Assembly: GCA_963778385.1 (NCBI GenBank)
Contig: CAVZUA010000056.1
Location: 1-64,000 of the forward strand
Reading direction: 5' to 3'
Origin: DATARH01 sp963778385
GTDB taxonomy: Bacteria > Pseudomonadota > Alphaproteobacteria > ATCC43930 > CGMCC-115725
Length of the DNA stretch: 64,000 nt
Of the stretch, positions 9,164-17,934 are shown piece after piece. The notes under the pieces were generated by a model. That model saw nothing but the letters and a program-made list of their open reading frames with translations, searched no databases and was not told the origin of the DNA. Position numbers and translations under genes: made by a program. The stretch's first letter is position 1. Every line of letters begins with the position of its first letter.

Positions 9164-10159
9164 TCAGCCGTCACGCAGGCGCAGCACCGCGCGGCCGTCG
9201 ATGCGGCGGTCGCGCACCGCGGCCAACGCCTCGCCCGCCTTGTCGAGCGGGTACAGCGTCGCCGGCGCCGGCTTGACCAGGCCGCGCGCGTAGAAGTCGA
9301 AGAGCTCCGCGTAGCACGCCTTCAGCTCAGCCGGACGGCGGTAGCGGTAATCGGTGATCTGCAGGCCGCTCAGCTCGATGTTCTTCAGCAGAAGATAGTT
9401 GGTCTTGAGCGTCGGGATGCCGCCTGCGGCAAAGCCGATCACGACGAGCCGGCCGCACCAGGCGAGCGCGCGGATCGCTGCGTCGAACACCTCGCCGCCG
9501 AGCGGGTCGATGATGATGTCGGCACCGCGCCCGCCGGTCTCGGCGTAGACCTGCTCGCGCAAGCTGTCGCGCAGATTGGGATGCGACAGATCGATAATGG
9601 CATCGGCGCCGGCGGCGCACGCCGCCGGCGCTCGCTCCGGCCGCGAGATGCCGCCGAGCACCCGCGCGCCCATTGCCTTGGCGAGCTGCACCGAGGCGTG
9701 GCCGACCCCTCCCGCCGCGCCCAGCACCAAGACCGTCTCCCCCGCCGCGAGCCGGGCGCGGCTGCGCAGCGCCACCCAGGACGTGTCGTAGACCACCGCG
9801 AGCGAGGCCGCCTCGGCAAAGGACATGGCATCCGGCAGCCGGTGACATTGACTGGCGGCGACCGCGACCGCCTCGGCATAACCGCCGGTCTCGGCCATCG
9901 CCAGGACGCGATCGCCGACGCGCAAATCGGTGACGCCGTCGCCCAGCGCCGCGACGATCCCGGCCGGACCCTTGCCCGGGATGAAGGGCCGCGGCGGCAG
10001 GAACTGGTAGGTGCCGCCGACCACCAGCATGTCGACGTAGTTGATCGGCGCGGCATGGGTCTCGACCAGGACCTCGCCCGCGCCGGGCACCGGCGCGGCC
10101 GTCTCCCGCGCCCGAAGCGCCTCGGGCGGGCCCCAATCGCCGACAATGACCGCGCGCAT
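9164..10159 (-). CDS. NADPH:quinone oxidoreductase-like MDR protein
   Basis: This 331-residue protein is a zinc-free medium-chain dehydrogenase/reductase of the quinone oxidoreductase class. Residues 25-120 form the GroES-like domain (INYVDMLVVGGTYQFLPPRP, PGKGPAGIVAALGDGV). Residues 125-270 are the Rossmann domain with VLVLGAAGGVGHASVQLAKA as the NADPH site. No zinc ligands of alcohol dehydrogenases are present. Enzymes of this class reduce quinones or the C=C bond of enoyl compounds. It is the last gene of the leftward operon, 4 bases behind the acyl-CoA ligase, so its substrate is likely an intermediate of that pathway, possibly an enoyl-CoA. Confidence 0.9.
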   Translation of the reverse strand: MRAVIVGDWGPPEALRARETAAPVPGAGEVLVETHAAPINYVDMLVVGGTYQFLPPRPFIPGKGPAGIVAALGDGVTDLRVGDRVLAMAETGGYAEAVAVAASQCHRLPDAMSFAEAASLAVVYDTSWVALRSRARLAAGETVLVLGAAGGVGHASVQLAKAMGARVLGGISRPERAPAACAAGADAIIDLSHPNLRDSLREQVYAETGGRGADIIIDPLGGEVFDAAIRALAWCGRLVVIGFAAGGIPTLKTNYLLLKNIELSGLQITDYRYRRPAELKACYAELFDFYARGLVKPAPATLYPLDKAGEALAAVRDRRIDGRAVLRLRDG

Positions 10160-10163
10160 CGTG

Positions 10164-11819
10164 TCAGACCTCCACCGGTACGGAACGAGCGAGGCGGACC
10201 GGCTCCGGCCGCGCCCGGCCTTCTTCCACCCAGCGGATCAGCTCGCGCTTGACGATCTTGCCGCTGGCGGTCAGCGGCATTGCGCTTAGCGGCAGGATGA
10301 ACTCCGGCAGGTCGGCGGTCGGTACGCCTTCTGCCGCCAGATGCACGAGCAGCGTTGCCGGATCGAGCGTCGCGCCGATCGCCGGCACCACCGCAAGGCA
10401 GACCCGCTCGCCGAGCCGCGGATCGGCAAGCGGGAAGGCCGCCGCCTGCTCCACCGCAGGGTGCTTCGACGCCAGCGCCTCGATCGGCGCCGGGTGGATG
10501 TTGCGGCCGCCGCGGATGATGACGTCCTTCTTGCGCCCGGTGATGCGCAGATATCCGGCGGCGTCGAGGCAGCCGAGATCGCCGGTCATGAACCAGCCGT
10601 CGGCATTGAATACGGTCTCGGTTGCCGCCTGGTCGTCGAAATAGCCGAGCATCAGGCTGGCGCCACGGCCGCCGATCTCGCCGATTTCCCCAGGCGCGGC
10701 TCCGATGTCCGGATTGTCCTGGCGCCAGATGCGCAATTCATAGCCGTCGCAAGCCCGCCCGCTGGTTTCGATGACGCGCCACGGCGGATCGTCGGGCCGG
10801 GTGTATTGGTGCGAGCAGGTCTCGGTCATCCCGTAACCGCTTTGCGGCGTCACCCCGTGTTGCAGCAAGTCGGCGACGAGTTGCGCCGGCGCCGCCGCGC
10901 CGGAGATGCGGAAACCGCGCACCGCACTCAGCCGCCGCAATCCCCGGGCCCGCATCTCCGCCAGCAAGTCGATCGCGTGTGTCGGCACGCCAAACAGAAA
11001 CGCTGCACCGGTCTCCTCGAGCCGGTCGACGAGGCTGTCGCCGCGCGGCAAATCGTGGACGACGAGTTCGCCGCCGCCGGCCAGCGCGGTGATCAGCGCG
11101 CCCAGCCCGAGATTGTGCGACAGCGGGCTCAGCGTATAGAGCACCGCGTCTTCCAGCGCCCAGTCGCACGCCATCATCCGCGCGCTGGCGAGCAGCGTGT
11201 TATCGCTATGCAGCACGCCTTTGGGCATTCCCGTGGTGCCGGACGTGAACGGCAGGTACATGATCTGATTGGGATCGCGGCTGGATGGCATCTCCTTGCG
11301 CTCAGCTGGCAGGTCGACGAAGGGCCGCGCATCCAACGGGCCGACGCGCCACATCCATTTGAGATAGTCGCGGTCCGCCAGCAGCGCGAAGATGTCGTGC
11401 CGGTCGGCGTCGGCGCCGTAACCCGGCCGAGCGATCAGCGCCGCCGCCCGCATCCGGTCCACCAGCGCGACGACCTGGCCCACCGTGTGGGTGCGGTGCA
11501 GCGAGGGACAGCAAACATAGCCGTTGCGCGAGCAAGCGAGCAGGGCGATCGCCGTCTCCACCCCGCTCGGCAGCCATACCGCGACACGCTCGCCGGCGCG
11601 CAAGCCGCGCGCGGCGAGATGACCGGCCAGCCGGTCCGCCGCCTCGACCAGCGCGCCGTAGGTCAGGTGGCGGTGCCGGTCGCGCACCGCCCATCGGCCG
11701 GAGACGTCCCGCGCATGGCGGGCAGCGATGCCGTACAACGTCTCGTCACCCCAATAGCCCGCGGCGGTGTAGCCGGAGATCATCGACGCGTTGAGCAGCG
11801 TCAGCAGCGGACCGGTCAT
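10164..11819 (-). CDS. AMP-dependent acyl-CoA synthetase/ligase
   Basis: A 551-residue ANL-superfamily adenylating enzyme that activates a carboxylic acid to its acyl-CoA through an acyl-AMP. The diagnostic motifs are all present: FTSGTTGMPKGVLHSD (P-loop-like), SGYGMTETC (A5), GWFMTGDLGCLDAAGYLRI (A7), GRKKDVIIRGGRNIHP (A8 hinge) and the catalytic lysine in TASGKIVKRELI near the C-terminus. Its start overlaps the stop of the hydroxylase large subunit by 4 bases, so translation is coupled. In this operon it probably activates the carboxylate formed or modified by the molybdenum hydroxylase. The acid-binding residues do not allow me to name the substrate. Confidence 0.92.
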   Translation of the reverse strand: MTGPLLTLLNASMISGYTAAGYWGDETLYGIAARHARDVSGRWAVRDRHRHLTYGALVEAADRLAGHLAARGLRAGERVAVWLPSGVETAIALLACSRNGYVCCPSLHRTHTVGQVVALVDRMRAAALIARPGYGADADRHDIFALLADRDYLKWMWRVGPLDARPFVDLPAERKEMPSSRDPNQIMYLPFTSGTTGMPKGVLHSDNTLLASARMMACDWALEDAVLYTLSPLSHNLGLGALITALAGGGELVVHDLPRGDSLVDRLEETGAAFLFGVPTHAIDLLAEMRARGLRRLSAVRGFRISGAAAPAQLVADLLQHGVTPQSGYGMTETCSHQYTRPDDPPWRVIETSGRACDGYELRIWRQDNPDIGAAPGEIGEIGGRGASLMLGYFDDQAATETVFNADGWFMTGDLGCLDAAGYLRITGRKKDVIIRGGRNIHPAPIEALASKHPAVEQAAAFPLADPRLGERVCLAVVPAIGATLDPATLLVHLAAEGVPTADLPEFILPLSAMPLTASGKIVKRELIRWVEEGRARPEPVRLARSVPVEV

Positions 11820-14149
11820 GCACTGACTCGGCCGGCTGCGCGAAGCATGGCCTTGACCCGTTGCGGCGTCGCCGGGAGCCGGGTCACCGCGCCGGGAATG
11901 CCGATCGCGTCGTCGATCGCCGACGCGATCACCGCGCCGACCGGGGTGATCCCGCCCTCCCCCGCGCTCTTGATGCCGAGCGGGTTGAGCGGGCTCGGCG
12001 CATCCTCGGTCAGCAGGACATCGATCTTCGGCATTTCTCGTACGGTCGGCATCAGATAATCGGCAAAGGTGACGCTGAGCGGCTCGCCGCGCTCGTCGTA
12101 ACAGAACTCCTCATAAAGCGCGCCACCCAGGCCTTGCGCCACGCCGCCGACAAGCTGCCCCTCGGTCAGCATCGGGTTGATCGCCCGGCCGATATCGTAG
12201 GCGACGAGATAGCGCTCCACCGCAACCCCGCCGGTCTCGCCATCCACTCGCACCACGGCGATCTGCACGCCGTAGGGGTAGGTCATGTGCGACGAGCGGA
12301 ACCAGCCTTCAGCGCTGAGCCCCGGCTCACGATCGCCCAGCGTCGGCGAATCCGGGGCCAAGTGTCGCGCCAACTCGCCCAGCGATATCGAGGGACCGCC
12401 GGGCCGGTCGTGGTGGACAATCGTGCCGTCGATGATGTCGAGCCGGTCGGGTGCGGCCTGCAGCAATTCGCCGGCCATCTCCAACGCCTTGGTGCGCAGC
12501 TTTACTGTCGCGGCATGGGTCGCGCCGCCGGTCATCACCGAGGCGCGCGAGGCATGCGCACCGATGCCGAACGCAATGCGGTCGGTCTGCCCATAGACGA
12601 CCCGCACGCAGCGGTAGTCGACGCCAAGGGTATCGGCGCAAATCTGCGCCATCGCCGTGGCAAACCCCTGCCCGACATTGGAACCGCCGGTGACCAACTC
12701 GACCGCCCCGGTGGCATCGACGCTGACGCGCGTGCCGTCGGCAGGGCCGAGCCCGCCCTTATCGACAAAAATTGCGATCCCGGCGCCGACCCGTTCGCCG
12801 GCAGCACGGCGATGCCGCAGCTCGGCCTGCAACGCCGGCCAGCCGATACGCGCCAGGGACTTATCGAGCAGCAGCGCGTAATCACCGGAATCGTAGACAA
12901 GGTCAGTGCCGAGAGCGTCGAGCGGCCGGGCGAACGGCATCTCGTCCTTGGTGATCAAATTGCGCCGACGCACCTCGACGCGGTCGAGGCCGAGCCGGTC
13001 GGCAACCGCATCCATCAGCCGCTCGCGGACAAAGCTGCCCTCGTAGCGTCCGGGTGCGCGATAGGTCGCCGCCGGCGTCTTGTTGGTCAGGCGGAAATGG
13101 CCGCAAGCACGGTAGGCCGGAATGCGGTAAGGCCCCGGCAGCATGCTGATGGTCATTTCCAGCACACGCGCACCGTGGGTGCGCACATAGGCGCCCTGGT
13201 CGAGGTAGAACTCGTCCTCCAGCGCCAGCACGCGGCCCTCGGCGTCCACCGCGACGCGGGCGCGATGACGCTGCTGGCGCGAGTGGTTCGCCGCCATCAG
13301 GTTCTCGCGCCGGTCCTCGATCCATTTGACCGGCCGGCCGAGCCGCATCGCCGCGAGGCAGACGAGGAAATCCTCCGGGTAGAGTTCGCCGCGAATGCCG
13401 AAGCCGCCGCCGGTATTGCCTTCCTTGAGCACGACCGCGGTGGTGCTGCGGCCAAACATGCGGGCAAGGCTGTCGCGGTTGCGGTGGGGCACCTTCGCGG
13501 CGCCGTAAAGCTCCAGCACGTCGCGCGAGCCGTCGTAATAAGCCAGCGCACCGCGCGGCTCGAGCGGCACGCCGCTATGCCGGCCGATTTCGAGATCGAG
13601 CGCAATGACCGCGTGGGCCGAGGCGAACGCAGCGTCGACATCACCGTAGCTTTCCCGCGCCACCGTGGCCTCGGTGGTGAGGGCCGCCTCGAAGCCGGCC
13701 GGCTCCGCCGCGGCGTCGAGCAGTGGCGCCAGCTCCTCGGCGTCGATCGTCACCAGGTCGGCGGCGTCTTCAGCGATGTAGGGGTCAGTCGCGAACACGG
13801 CGGCGACGGGCTCGCCGACATAACGCAGCCGCCCGCGCGCCAGCAGCGGCTGGCGGTAGGGACGCAGCCCTTCATTCGTCGGATCGCGGAAATCGATCGG
13901 CGGCAGGTCGGCGATGTCGGCGATGGTCCAGATCGCCGTCACGCCCGGCAGCGACAATGCGGCCTCCGTCTCCACCGCGCGCAAGCGGGCATGCGCGTAG
14001 GGCGATCGGACCACCCTCATGTGGAGTTGGTGCGGAAAGGAAATGTCGCCGACAAACCGGCCGCGCCCGGTGACGAGCGGGCGGTCCTCCAGCCGCGGCA
14101 CCGAGCGGCCGAGCACCCCGGCCGGGCGGGTTTGCGGCGCTGCGGTCAT
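11816..14149 (-). CDS. Aerobic CO-dehydrogenase-type molybdenum hydroxylase, large (Mo) subunit
   Basis: The 777-residue product carries the molybdopterin domains of the xanthine oxidase family: LGRSVPRLEDRPLVTGRGRF at the N-terminus, GGGFGIRGELYPEDFL, TYRAPGRYEG, GGSNVGQGFATAMAQ, and near the C-terminus SAGEGGITPVGAV with the glutamate that acts as catalytic base. The active-site loop reads TYRAPGR, not the AYXCSFR of true CO dehydrogenase, so it is a form-II type enzyme that hydroxylates an organic substrate with water. ATG 14149 is chosen because it makes an ATGA overlap with the small-subunit stop and begins at the conserved domain; longer starts give unrelated Arg-rich sequence. It acts in the cytoplasm with the two genes just upstream. 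Confidence 0.93.
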   Translation of the reverse strand: MTAAPQTRPAGVLGRSVPRLEDRPLVTGRGRFVGDISFPHQLHMRVVRSPYAHARLRAVETEAALSLPGVTAIWTIADIADLPPIDFRDPTNEGLRPYRQPLLARGRLRYVGEPVAAVFATDPYIAEDAADLVTIDAEELAPLLDAAAEPAGFEAALTTEATVARESYGDVDAAFASAHAVIALDLEIGRHSGVPLEPRGALAYYDGSRDVLELYGAAKVPHRNRDSLARMFGRSTTAVVLKEGNTGGGFGIRGELYPEDFLVCLAAMRLGRPVKWIEDRRENLMAANHSRQQRHRARVAVDAEGRVLALEDEFYLDQGAYVRTHGARVLEMTISMLPGPYRIPAYRACGHFRLTNKTPAATYRAPGRYEGSFVRERLMDAVADRLGLDRVEVRRRNLITKDEMPFARPLDALGTDLVYDSGDYALLLDKSLARIGWPALQAELRHRRAAGERVGAGIAIFVDKGGLGPADGTRVSVDATGAVELVTGGSNVGQGFATAMAQICADTLGVDYRCVRVVYGQTDRIAFGIGAHASRASVMTGGATHAATVKLRTKALEMAGELLQAAPDRLDIIDGTIVHHDRPGGPSISLGELARHLAPDSPTLGDREPGLSAEGWFRSSHMTYPYGVQIAVVRVDGETGGVAVERYLVAYDIGRAINPMLTEGQLVGGVAQGLGGALYEEFCYDERGEPLSVTFADYLMPTVREMPKIDVLLTEDAPSPLNPLGIKSAGEGGITPVGAVIASAIDDAIGIPGAVTRLPATPQRVKAMLRAAGRVSA

Positions 14150-14628
14150 GCCGGTTTGCCCCGTTCTTGCAGTACCGCGCGCACCGCCGCGACGATGTTC
14201 CGGTAGCCGGTGCAGCGACAGAGGTTCGACGACAAGACCTCCAACAAATCCTCGTCGCCAATCTCGGGCTCGCGCTCCAAAACGCCGGTGGCGAGCATCA
14301 GAAAGCCCGGCGTACAGAAGCCGCATTGCACCCCGTGATGCGCAATGAAAGCGTGCTGCAAAGGCGCCAAATCATCCCCTGCCGCGAGGCCTTCGATCGT
14401 GCGGACCACGACGTTCTGCGCCTGCACCGCGAACATCAGGCAGGCGCGAACCGGTTCGCCGTCGACCAGAATCGTGCAAGCGCCGCAAACCCCGTGCTCG
14501 CATCCCATATGCGTGCCGGTCAGCCCACATTCGTCGCGGATTGCATCGAGCAATGTGCGTCGTGGCTCCACGCGCAGCGGATAGTTACGGCCGTTGATGT
14601 TGAGCGTGACGTCGACGGGCGCGCTCAT
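14146..14628 (-). CDS. Molybdenum hydroxylase small [2Fe-2S] subunit
   Basis: A 160-residue iron-sulfur subunit with two [2Fe-2S] clusters. The plant-ferredoxin-like cluster is held by GCEHGVCGACTILVDG plus the Cys of RACLMFAV, and the helical second cluster by CGFCTPGF and NLCRCTGYRNI. Length and motifs match CoxS. It passes electrons from the molybdenum site to FAD. Its stop overlaps the start of the large subunit by 4 bases and its start overlaps the end of the FAD subunit by 4 bases, giving the order medium-small-large. No export signal is visible, so the enzyme is cytoplasmic. Confidence 0.95.
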   Translation of the reverse strand: MSAPVDVTLNINGRNYPLRVEPRRTLLDAIRDECGLTGTHMGCEHGVCGACTILVDGEPVRACLMFAVQAQNVVVRTIEGLAAGDDLAPLQHAFIAHHGVQCGFCTPGFLMLATGVLEREPEIGDEDLLEVLSSNLCRCTGYRNIVAAVRAVLQERGKPA

Positions 14629-15500
14629 GCCCGTGCACCAGCAAAAGGGCAGGCCCGCGCCAGCGCGCGATAAACCATGGCCTGCGCCAGCTCACGGCGA
14701 TACGGCGCATCAGCCTGCGCATCTTCCAATGGGTCGATTGCCGACGCCGCGGTAGCAGCCGCTGCCTGGAAGAGCTCCAAATCCGGCGCTTCGCCGTCGA
14801 GCAGCATCTCGGCAGCTTTCATCCGCCGCGGCGACGTCTCGACGCCACCGAGCCCGACGCGCGGCGCGGCAATCGCGCCATTCTCGACGCGCAGCACTGC
14901 CAGTGCCATCGCGAGCGCATAGTCGCCGGCGCGGCGGCTGAATTCGGCAAACCCGAAACGGGTGCCATCGGCAAGCAGCGGGAGCCGCGCCTCGCGCAGC
15001 AGGTCTTCGGGAGCGAGCGCCGTCTCCATCGCGCCGCGAAAGAAATCGCGCGCAGCCACCACCCGCTCGCCGCGCGCGCCGATGGCGACAAGCTCGGCGT
15101 CGAGCGTCGCGGCCACCAGGCACCATTCCGCCGCTGGGTCGGCGTGCGCCAGGCTGCCGCAGAACGTGCCGCGCATGCGGATCGGGTAATGCGCGATATG
15201 GCGCACGACCGCGGCCAGCACCGCTCCGAGCGGACCTGCGACGAATGGGCGATGAAACGCGGCGTGCCGCACGCCCGCGCTGATGTGCAGCGTGTCGTCA
15301 CGTACCACGACTTCGTTCAGCCCGGCGATCGCATTGATGTCGATCAGATGTGCCGGTCGCGCCAGCCGAAAGGCCATGATCGGGACGAGGCTCTGTCCGC
15401 CGGCCAACACGCGCCCATCTTGCGGCGCCAGCTCGGCGAGCAGGCCGACGGCATCCTCCACGGTCGGCGGTCGATGATAGGCGAAGGGCGCGGGCTTCAC
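14625..15500 (-). CDS. Molybdenum hydroxylase medium FAD-binding subunit
   Basis: A 291-residue CoxM-like flavoprotein of the PCMH fold. The FAD-binding loops are visible as VLAGGQSLVPIMAFRLARP (residues about 35-53) and MRGTFCGSLAHADPAAEW (about 108-125, corresponding to the TXGGNXXXXXP region). The C-terminal domain includes GVGGVETSPRRMKAAEML-like sequence. It accepts electrons from the [2Fe-2S] subunit and hands them to an external acceptor. The neighbouring quinone oxidoreductase does not belong to this chain in any known enzyme, so the final acceptor is open. It is the first of the three hydroxylase genes, 130 bases behind the last RidA gene. Confidence 0.93.
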   Translation of the reverse strand: MKPAPFAYHRPPTVEDAVGLLAELAPQDGRVLAGGQSLVPIMAFRLARPAHLIDINAIAGLNEVVVRDDTLHISAGVRHAAFHRPFVAGPLGAVLAAVVRHIAHYPIRMRGTFCGSLAHADPAAEWCLVAATLDAELVAIGARGERVVAARDFFRGAMETALAPEDLLREARLPLLADGTRFGFAEFSRRAGDYALAMALAVLRVENGAIAAPRVGLGGVETSPRRMKAAEMLLDGEAPDLELFQAAAATAASAIDPLEDAQADAPYRRELAQAMVYRALARACPFAGARA

Positions 15501-15630
15501 GGGCCTCCTTCATGCGACCGGGCGCAAGGACACGTCGCCGGAGCGCTACAACTCTACACCAGAGACACCGCTGGTCACTCCCGCCGGTTGAGGGTAGCTG
15601 GCGATCCGGTTTGCGCCCTCGGCGCGCGGT

Positions 15631-16047
15631 CTACGCGCCCTTGCCTCCGAGGGCGATGCACTCGATCTCCACGCCATTGCCATTGCTGAGCTGCAGGGCG
15701 CAGGCGGTACGGGCGGGCGGATCGACCGGAAAGAACTCACGCCACACAAGGTTCATCTCGTCGTAATCCGCGCTGTCGGCGAGCACGATCATGACCTTGA
15801 CGACGCGGTCGAGCCCCGATCCGGCGGATTCGAGCATATGCGCCATATTGCGCAGGGTCTGGCGGATCTGATCGGCGATGGGGCCGAGGTTGCGCCCACC
15901 GGTAAGCGGGTCGACCGGGCCCATTCCGGAGAGAAAGATGTACTCGCCGGCACGGACGCCCGGCGAGTGCGGCAGATTGGCGTTGCGCGAGACGTTGAGC
16001 CTCGGGTTGGCCGGCTCGATGACGCTGCGTTCCAGGCGGTCGGCCAT
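15631..16047 (-). CDS. RidA/YjgF-family protein, copy 3 of 3
   Basis: A 138-residue RidA-fold protein. RidA trimers hydrolyse reactive enamine/imine intermediates to ketoacids and ammonia, and relatives act as deaminases in catabolic operons. The catalytic Arg is present in PPARTACALQL and the acidic partner in GNGVEIECIAL, so this copy keeps both key residues. YIFLSGMGPVDPLTGG is the family strand after the N-terminus. It is 4 bases downstream of the second copy and probably in one transcript with the molybdenum hydroxylase genes. Divergence from the other two copies suggests a separate role and not a recent duplication. Confidence 0.92.
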   Translation of the reverse strand: MADRLERSVIEPANPRLNVSRNANLPHSPGVRAGEYIFLSGMGPVDPLTGGRNLGPIADQIRQTLRNMAHMLESAGSGLDRVVKVMIVLADSADYDEMNLVWREFFPVDPPARTACALQLSNGNGVEIECIALGGKGA

Positions 16048-16051
16048 CGGC

Positions 16052-16426
16052 TTATCTCAGGGCGATGCAGTCGATCTCGACCTTGTGGCCGCCGATCAGC
16101 TTCGCCCCGCAGACCGTGCGGGCGGGCGGATCGAGAGGAAAGAACTCGCGGTAGACCGTGTTCATGTTGTCGTATTCCAGCATCGAATAGATCAGCACGT
16201 TCACCTTGACGACCCTCGCCAGCGAGGAACCGGCGGCGTCGAGCAGCCGCGCCATATTGGTAAGGATCTGCCGCGTCTCGACGGCGACGGTGCCGGGCGC
16301 CGGGCCGCCGGTGACTGGATCGACGGCGATCACTCCCGACAGAAAAATGAAGTGCCCGCCCCGCACCGCCGCGGATGCTGAGGCCGCCGGATGTTTCGGA
16401 GCGATGATCTCTCGTTCAAGTGCCAT
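16052..16426 (-). CDS. RidA/YjgF-family protein, copy 2 of 3
   Basis: A 124-residue RidA-fold protein starting at ATG 16426, where MALEREIIAPKHPAA gives the expected short N-terminus. Longer upstream codons belong to the next gene in another frame. HFIFLSGVIAVDPVTGG and PPARTVCGAKLIGG are the conserved segments. The catalytic Arg is kept, while the glutamate of VEIEAIA is replaced by Asp (VEIDCIAL), a conservative change that may alter substrate choice. It is flanked by two further members of the family within 15 bases on either side, so all three are translated from one message. Confidence 0.92.
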   Translation of the reverse strand: MALEREIIAPKHPAASASAAVRGGHFIFLSGVIAVDPVTGGPAPGTVAVETRQILTNMARLLDAAGSSLARVVKVNVLIYSMLEYDNMNTVYREFFPLDPPARTVCGAKLIGGHKVEIDCIALR

Positions 16427-16437
16427 GCCGCCCCTGC

Positions 16438-16827
16438 CTATGCTGCTGCGATTACGTCGAGCATGACTTTGAACCCGGCTTCGATCTGCACGCTCATCAC
16501 CGTGCGGGCGGGTGGCGCGTTGGGGACATATTGGCGGTAGAGCCGATTGAGCACGTCGTACTCGATCCGGTCGTAGATCATCGCGTGCACTTGCACGAGG
16601 CGGTCTAGCGACGATCCCGCCGACTCCAACAGCAGCGTGAGGTTCTCGAAAACCCGCCGGGCCTCGCTGGTCACCGTGCCGTGCTCGCGTTCGCCGGTGT
16701 CGGGATTGACCGCGACCATCCCGGAGCAAAAGATCAGCCCGCCGGCACTGATCGCCGGGCTCTGGTGATGGCCGTATTGCTGGCGCAGATCGAGGCCAGG
16801 AAGCGGGACTGGGACGACTTCGCGCAT
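16438..16827 (-). CDS. RidA/YjgF-family protein, copy 1 of 3, divergent
   Basis: A 129-residue RidA-fold protein if started at ATG 16827 (MREVVPVPLPGLDLRQQY). A start ten codons earlier at 16857 is possible. LIFCSGMVAVNPDTGERE and APPARTVMSVQIEAGF are recognisable. It keeps the Arg but has VMLDVIAAA where active RidA proteins have VEIEAIA, so the acidic partner is shifted to Asp and the surrounding strand is changed. This makes plain imine deaminase activity less certain. It is the first gene of the operon and sits next to the deleted efflux-pump remnant, so the operon promoter may have been replaced by the rearrangement at 16.9-17.2 kb. Confidence 0.88.
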   Translation of the reverse strand: MREVVPVPLPGLDLRQQYGHHQSPAISAGGLIFCSGMVAVNPDTGEREHGTVTSEARRVFENLTLLLESAGSSLDRLVQVHAMIYDRIEYDVLNRLYRQYVPNAPPARTVMSVQIEAGFKVMLDVIAAA

Positions 16828-16897
16828 GGCGTCCTCACCGGCGAGGCGTTGGTTCACTCACCAGCATAGCGCCCGGCACGACGGTGTCCTTCACACT

Positions 16898-17167
16898 TTA
16901 ATGGCCCGCCGTTGCCGTTTGGGCCTGCTTGCTGATCAGGAACAGCGCCAGGATGCAGAGAATCAGCGCAATGCCGAGCACAAAGAAGCAGTCGGAATAG
17001 GCCATCACAAAGGCTTCGCGGCGCACCTGCTGGGCCATTTCCGCCAGCGCCCGCATATGCGTGTCGCCCGCTCCGGATGGCGTCTTGGCCGTAAACGCTG
17101 CGGTGAAATTGTTGATCATCGTTGTGGTGCGCAGGCTGTTTTGCGACAGCCGCTCGCCGATGATCAA
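16898..17167 (-). pseudogene. C-terminal remnant of a DHA2-family (EmrB/QacA) efflux pump
   Basis: About 88 codons remain, starting abruptly with IIGERLSQNSLRTTTMINNF. They end with a single hydrophobic helix (CFFVLGIALILCILALFLIS) and a short polar tail ending in TAGH. This is the end of a 14-helix drug:proton antiporter: the last periplasmic loop plus the final membrane segment. The rest of the gene is missing and its place is taken by a flavin subunit of a molybdenum hydroxylase read in another frame, so the junction near 17165 marks a deletion or recombination. No start codon with a ribosome site explains it as a real small gene. Confidence 0.8.
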
Positions 17168-17932
17168 CCGCCGCCGAGGCGAGCGCGAATTCGTAGGACT
17201 GCCGGTCGCGAATTTTCAGGTAAAGCGACCGCCGCGCCCAGGCCGCTTGCGGAATTAGAAAGCCGACGATGACCTCGCCCGGCAGCAGATTGGTTTCGAC
17301 ATGCGGCGTCTCACCCGGCTCGCGGTGCAGCGCTTCGACCTCGACGAGGCGGTTGCCGGCGGGACCGACGATCTCGGCCACCGCGTCGAGCGCTACCAGC
17401 GCCTGCGCAAAATCGCCGGGATACGTGGCGATGCAATTCGCGCTGACGCCGAGCACAGCGTGCTTGCGATTGACGCCGTCGAGCGCGGCGCAGCGCTACC
17501 CGGCTCGCGCTTGTTGCACTGGCTCCAGGACGGGTCGCGGAAGTAGGTGCAGCGGGTCCGCTGCAGCACATTGCCGCCGAGCGTCGCCATGTTACGCAGT
17601 TGCGGGCTGGCCGCCAGTTCGAGGGACTGCGCGAGCACCGGGAAGCTGTTCTTGACCGCCGGATGCTCGGCAGCGTCCGCCATCGTTACAAACGCGCCGA
17701 GATAAAGCGCATTGTCGCGCTGCTCGATACGACGCCCCACGGGACCAAGATCGCGGATGTCGACCAGCATCTCCGGCTGCATCACATCGAGTTTCATCAG
17801 GTCGAGGATCGTCGTCCCGCCGGCCAAAAACTGCACCGGCGCCAGCGTCGGCGGCACCGGACGCGTGGTCCGGCTGGAGGTGCCGACGGCTTCGGCGAGG
17901 TCGCCTGCGCGCTGATAGAGGAAGGGGCGCAT
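17165..17932 (-). pseudogene. PaoB/YagS-like FAD subunit, frameshifted and truncated
   Basis: From ATG 17932 the sequence MRPFLYQRAGDLAEAV, FLAGGTTILDLMKLDV and LRNMATLGGNVLQRTRCTYF is a flavin subunit of the periplasmic aldehyde oxidoreductase type (PaoABC/YagTSR). It includes the extra cysteines CTYFRDPSWSQCNKREPG that hold a [4Fe-4S] cluster in that subfamily. One base is missing near 17490; the match resumes in another frame as CAALDGVNRKHAVLGVSANC and continues to RQSYEFALASAAV. It then breaks at 17165 into an efflux-pump gene. About 60 residues at the C-terminus and the whole molybdenum subunit that should follow are absent, so the enzyme cannot be made here. Confidence 0.82.
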
Positions 17933-17934
17933 GG

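Noticed and set aside
11861..14206. 781-codon open frame on the plus strand opposite the molybdenum hydroxylase large subunit
   Set aside because: It is a mirror of a highly GC-rich coding sequence; composition is Arg/Gly/Asp-rich with no domain, and the minus-strand gene has all family motifs.
9164..16827. True carbon-monoxide dehydrogenase (coxMSL)
   Set aside because: Gene order fits, but the active-site loop TYRAPGR lacks the AYXCSFR with the copper-binding Cys, and no cox accessory genes are present.
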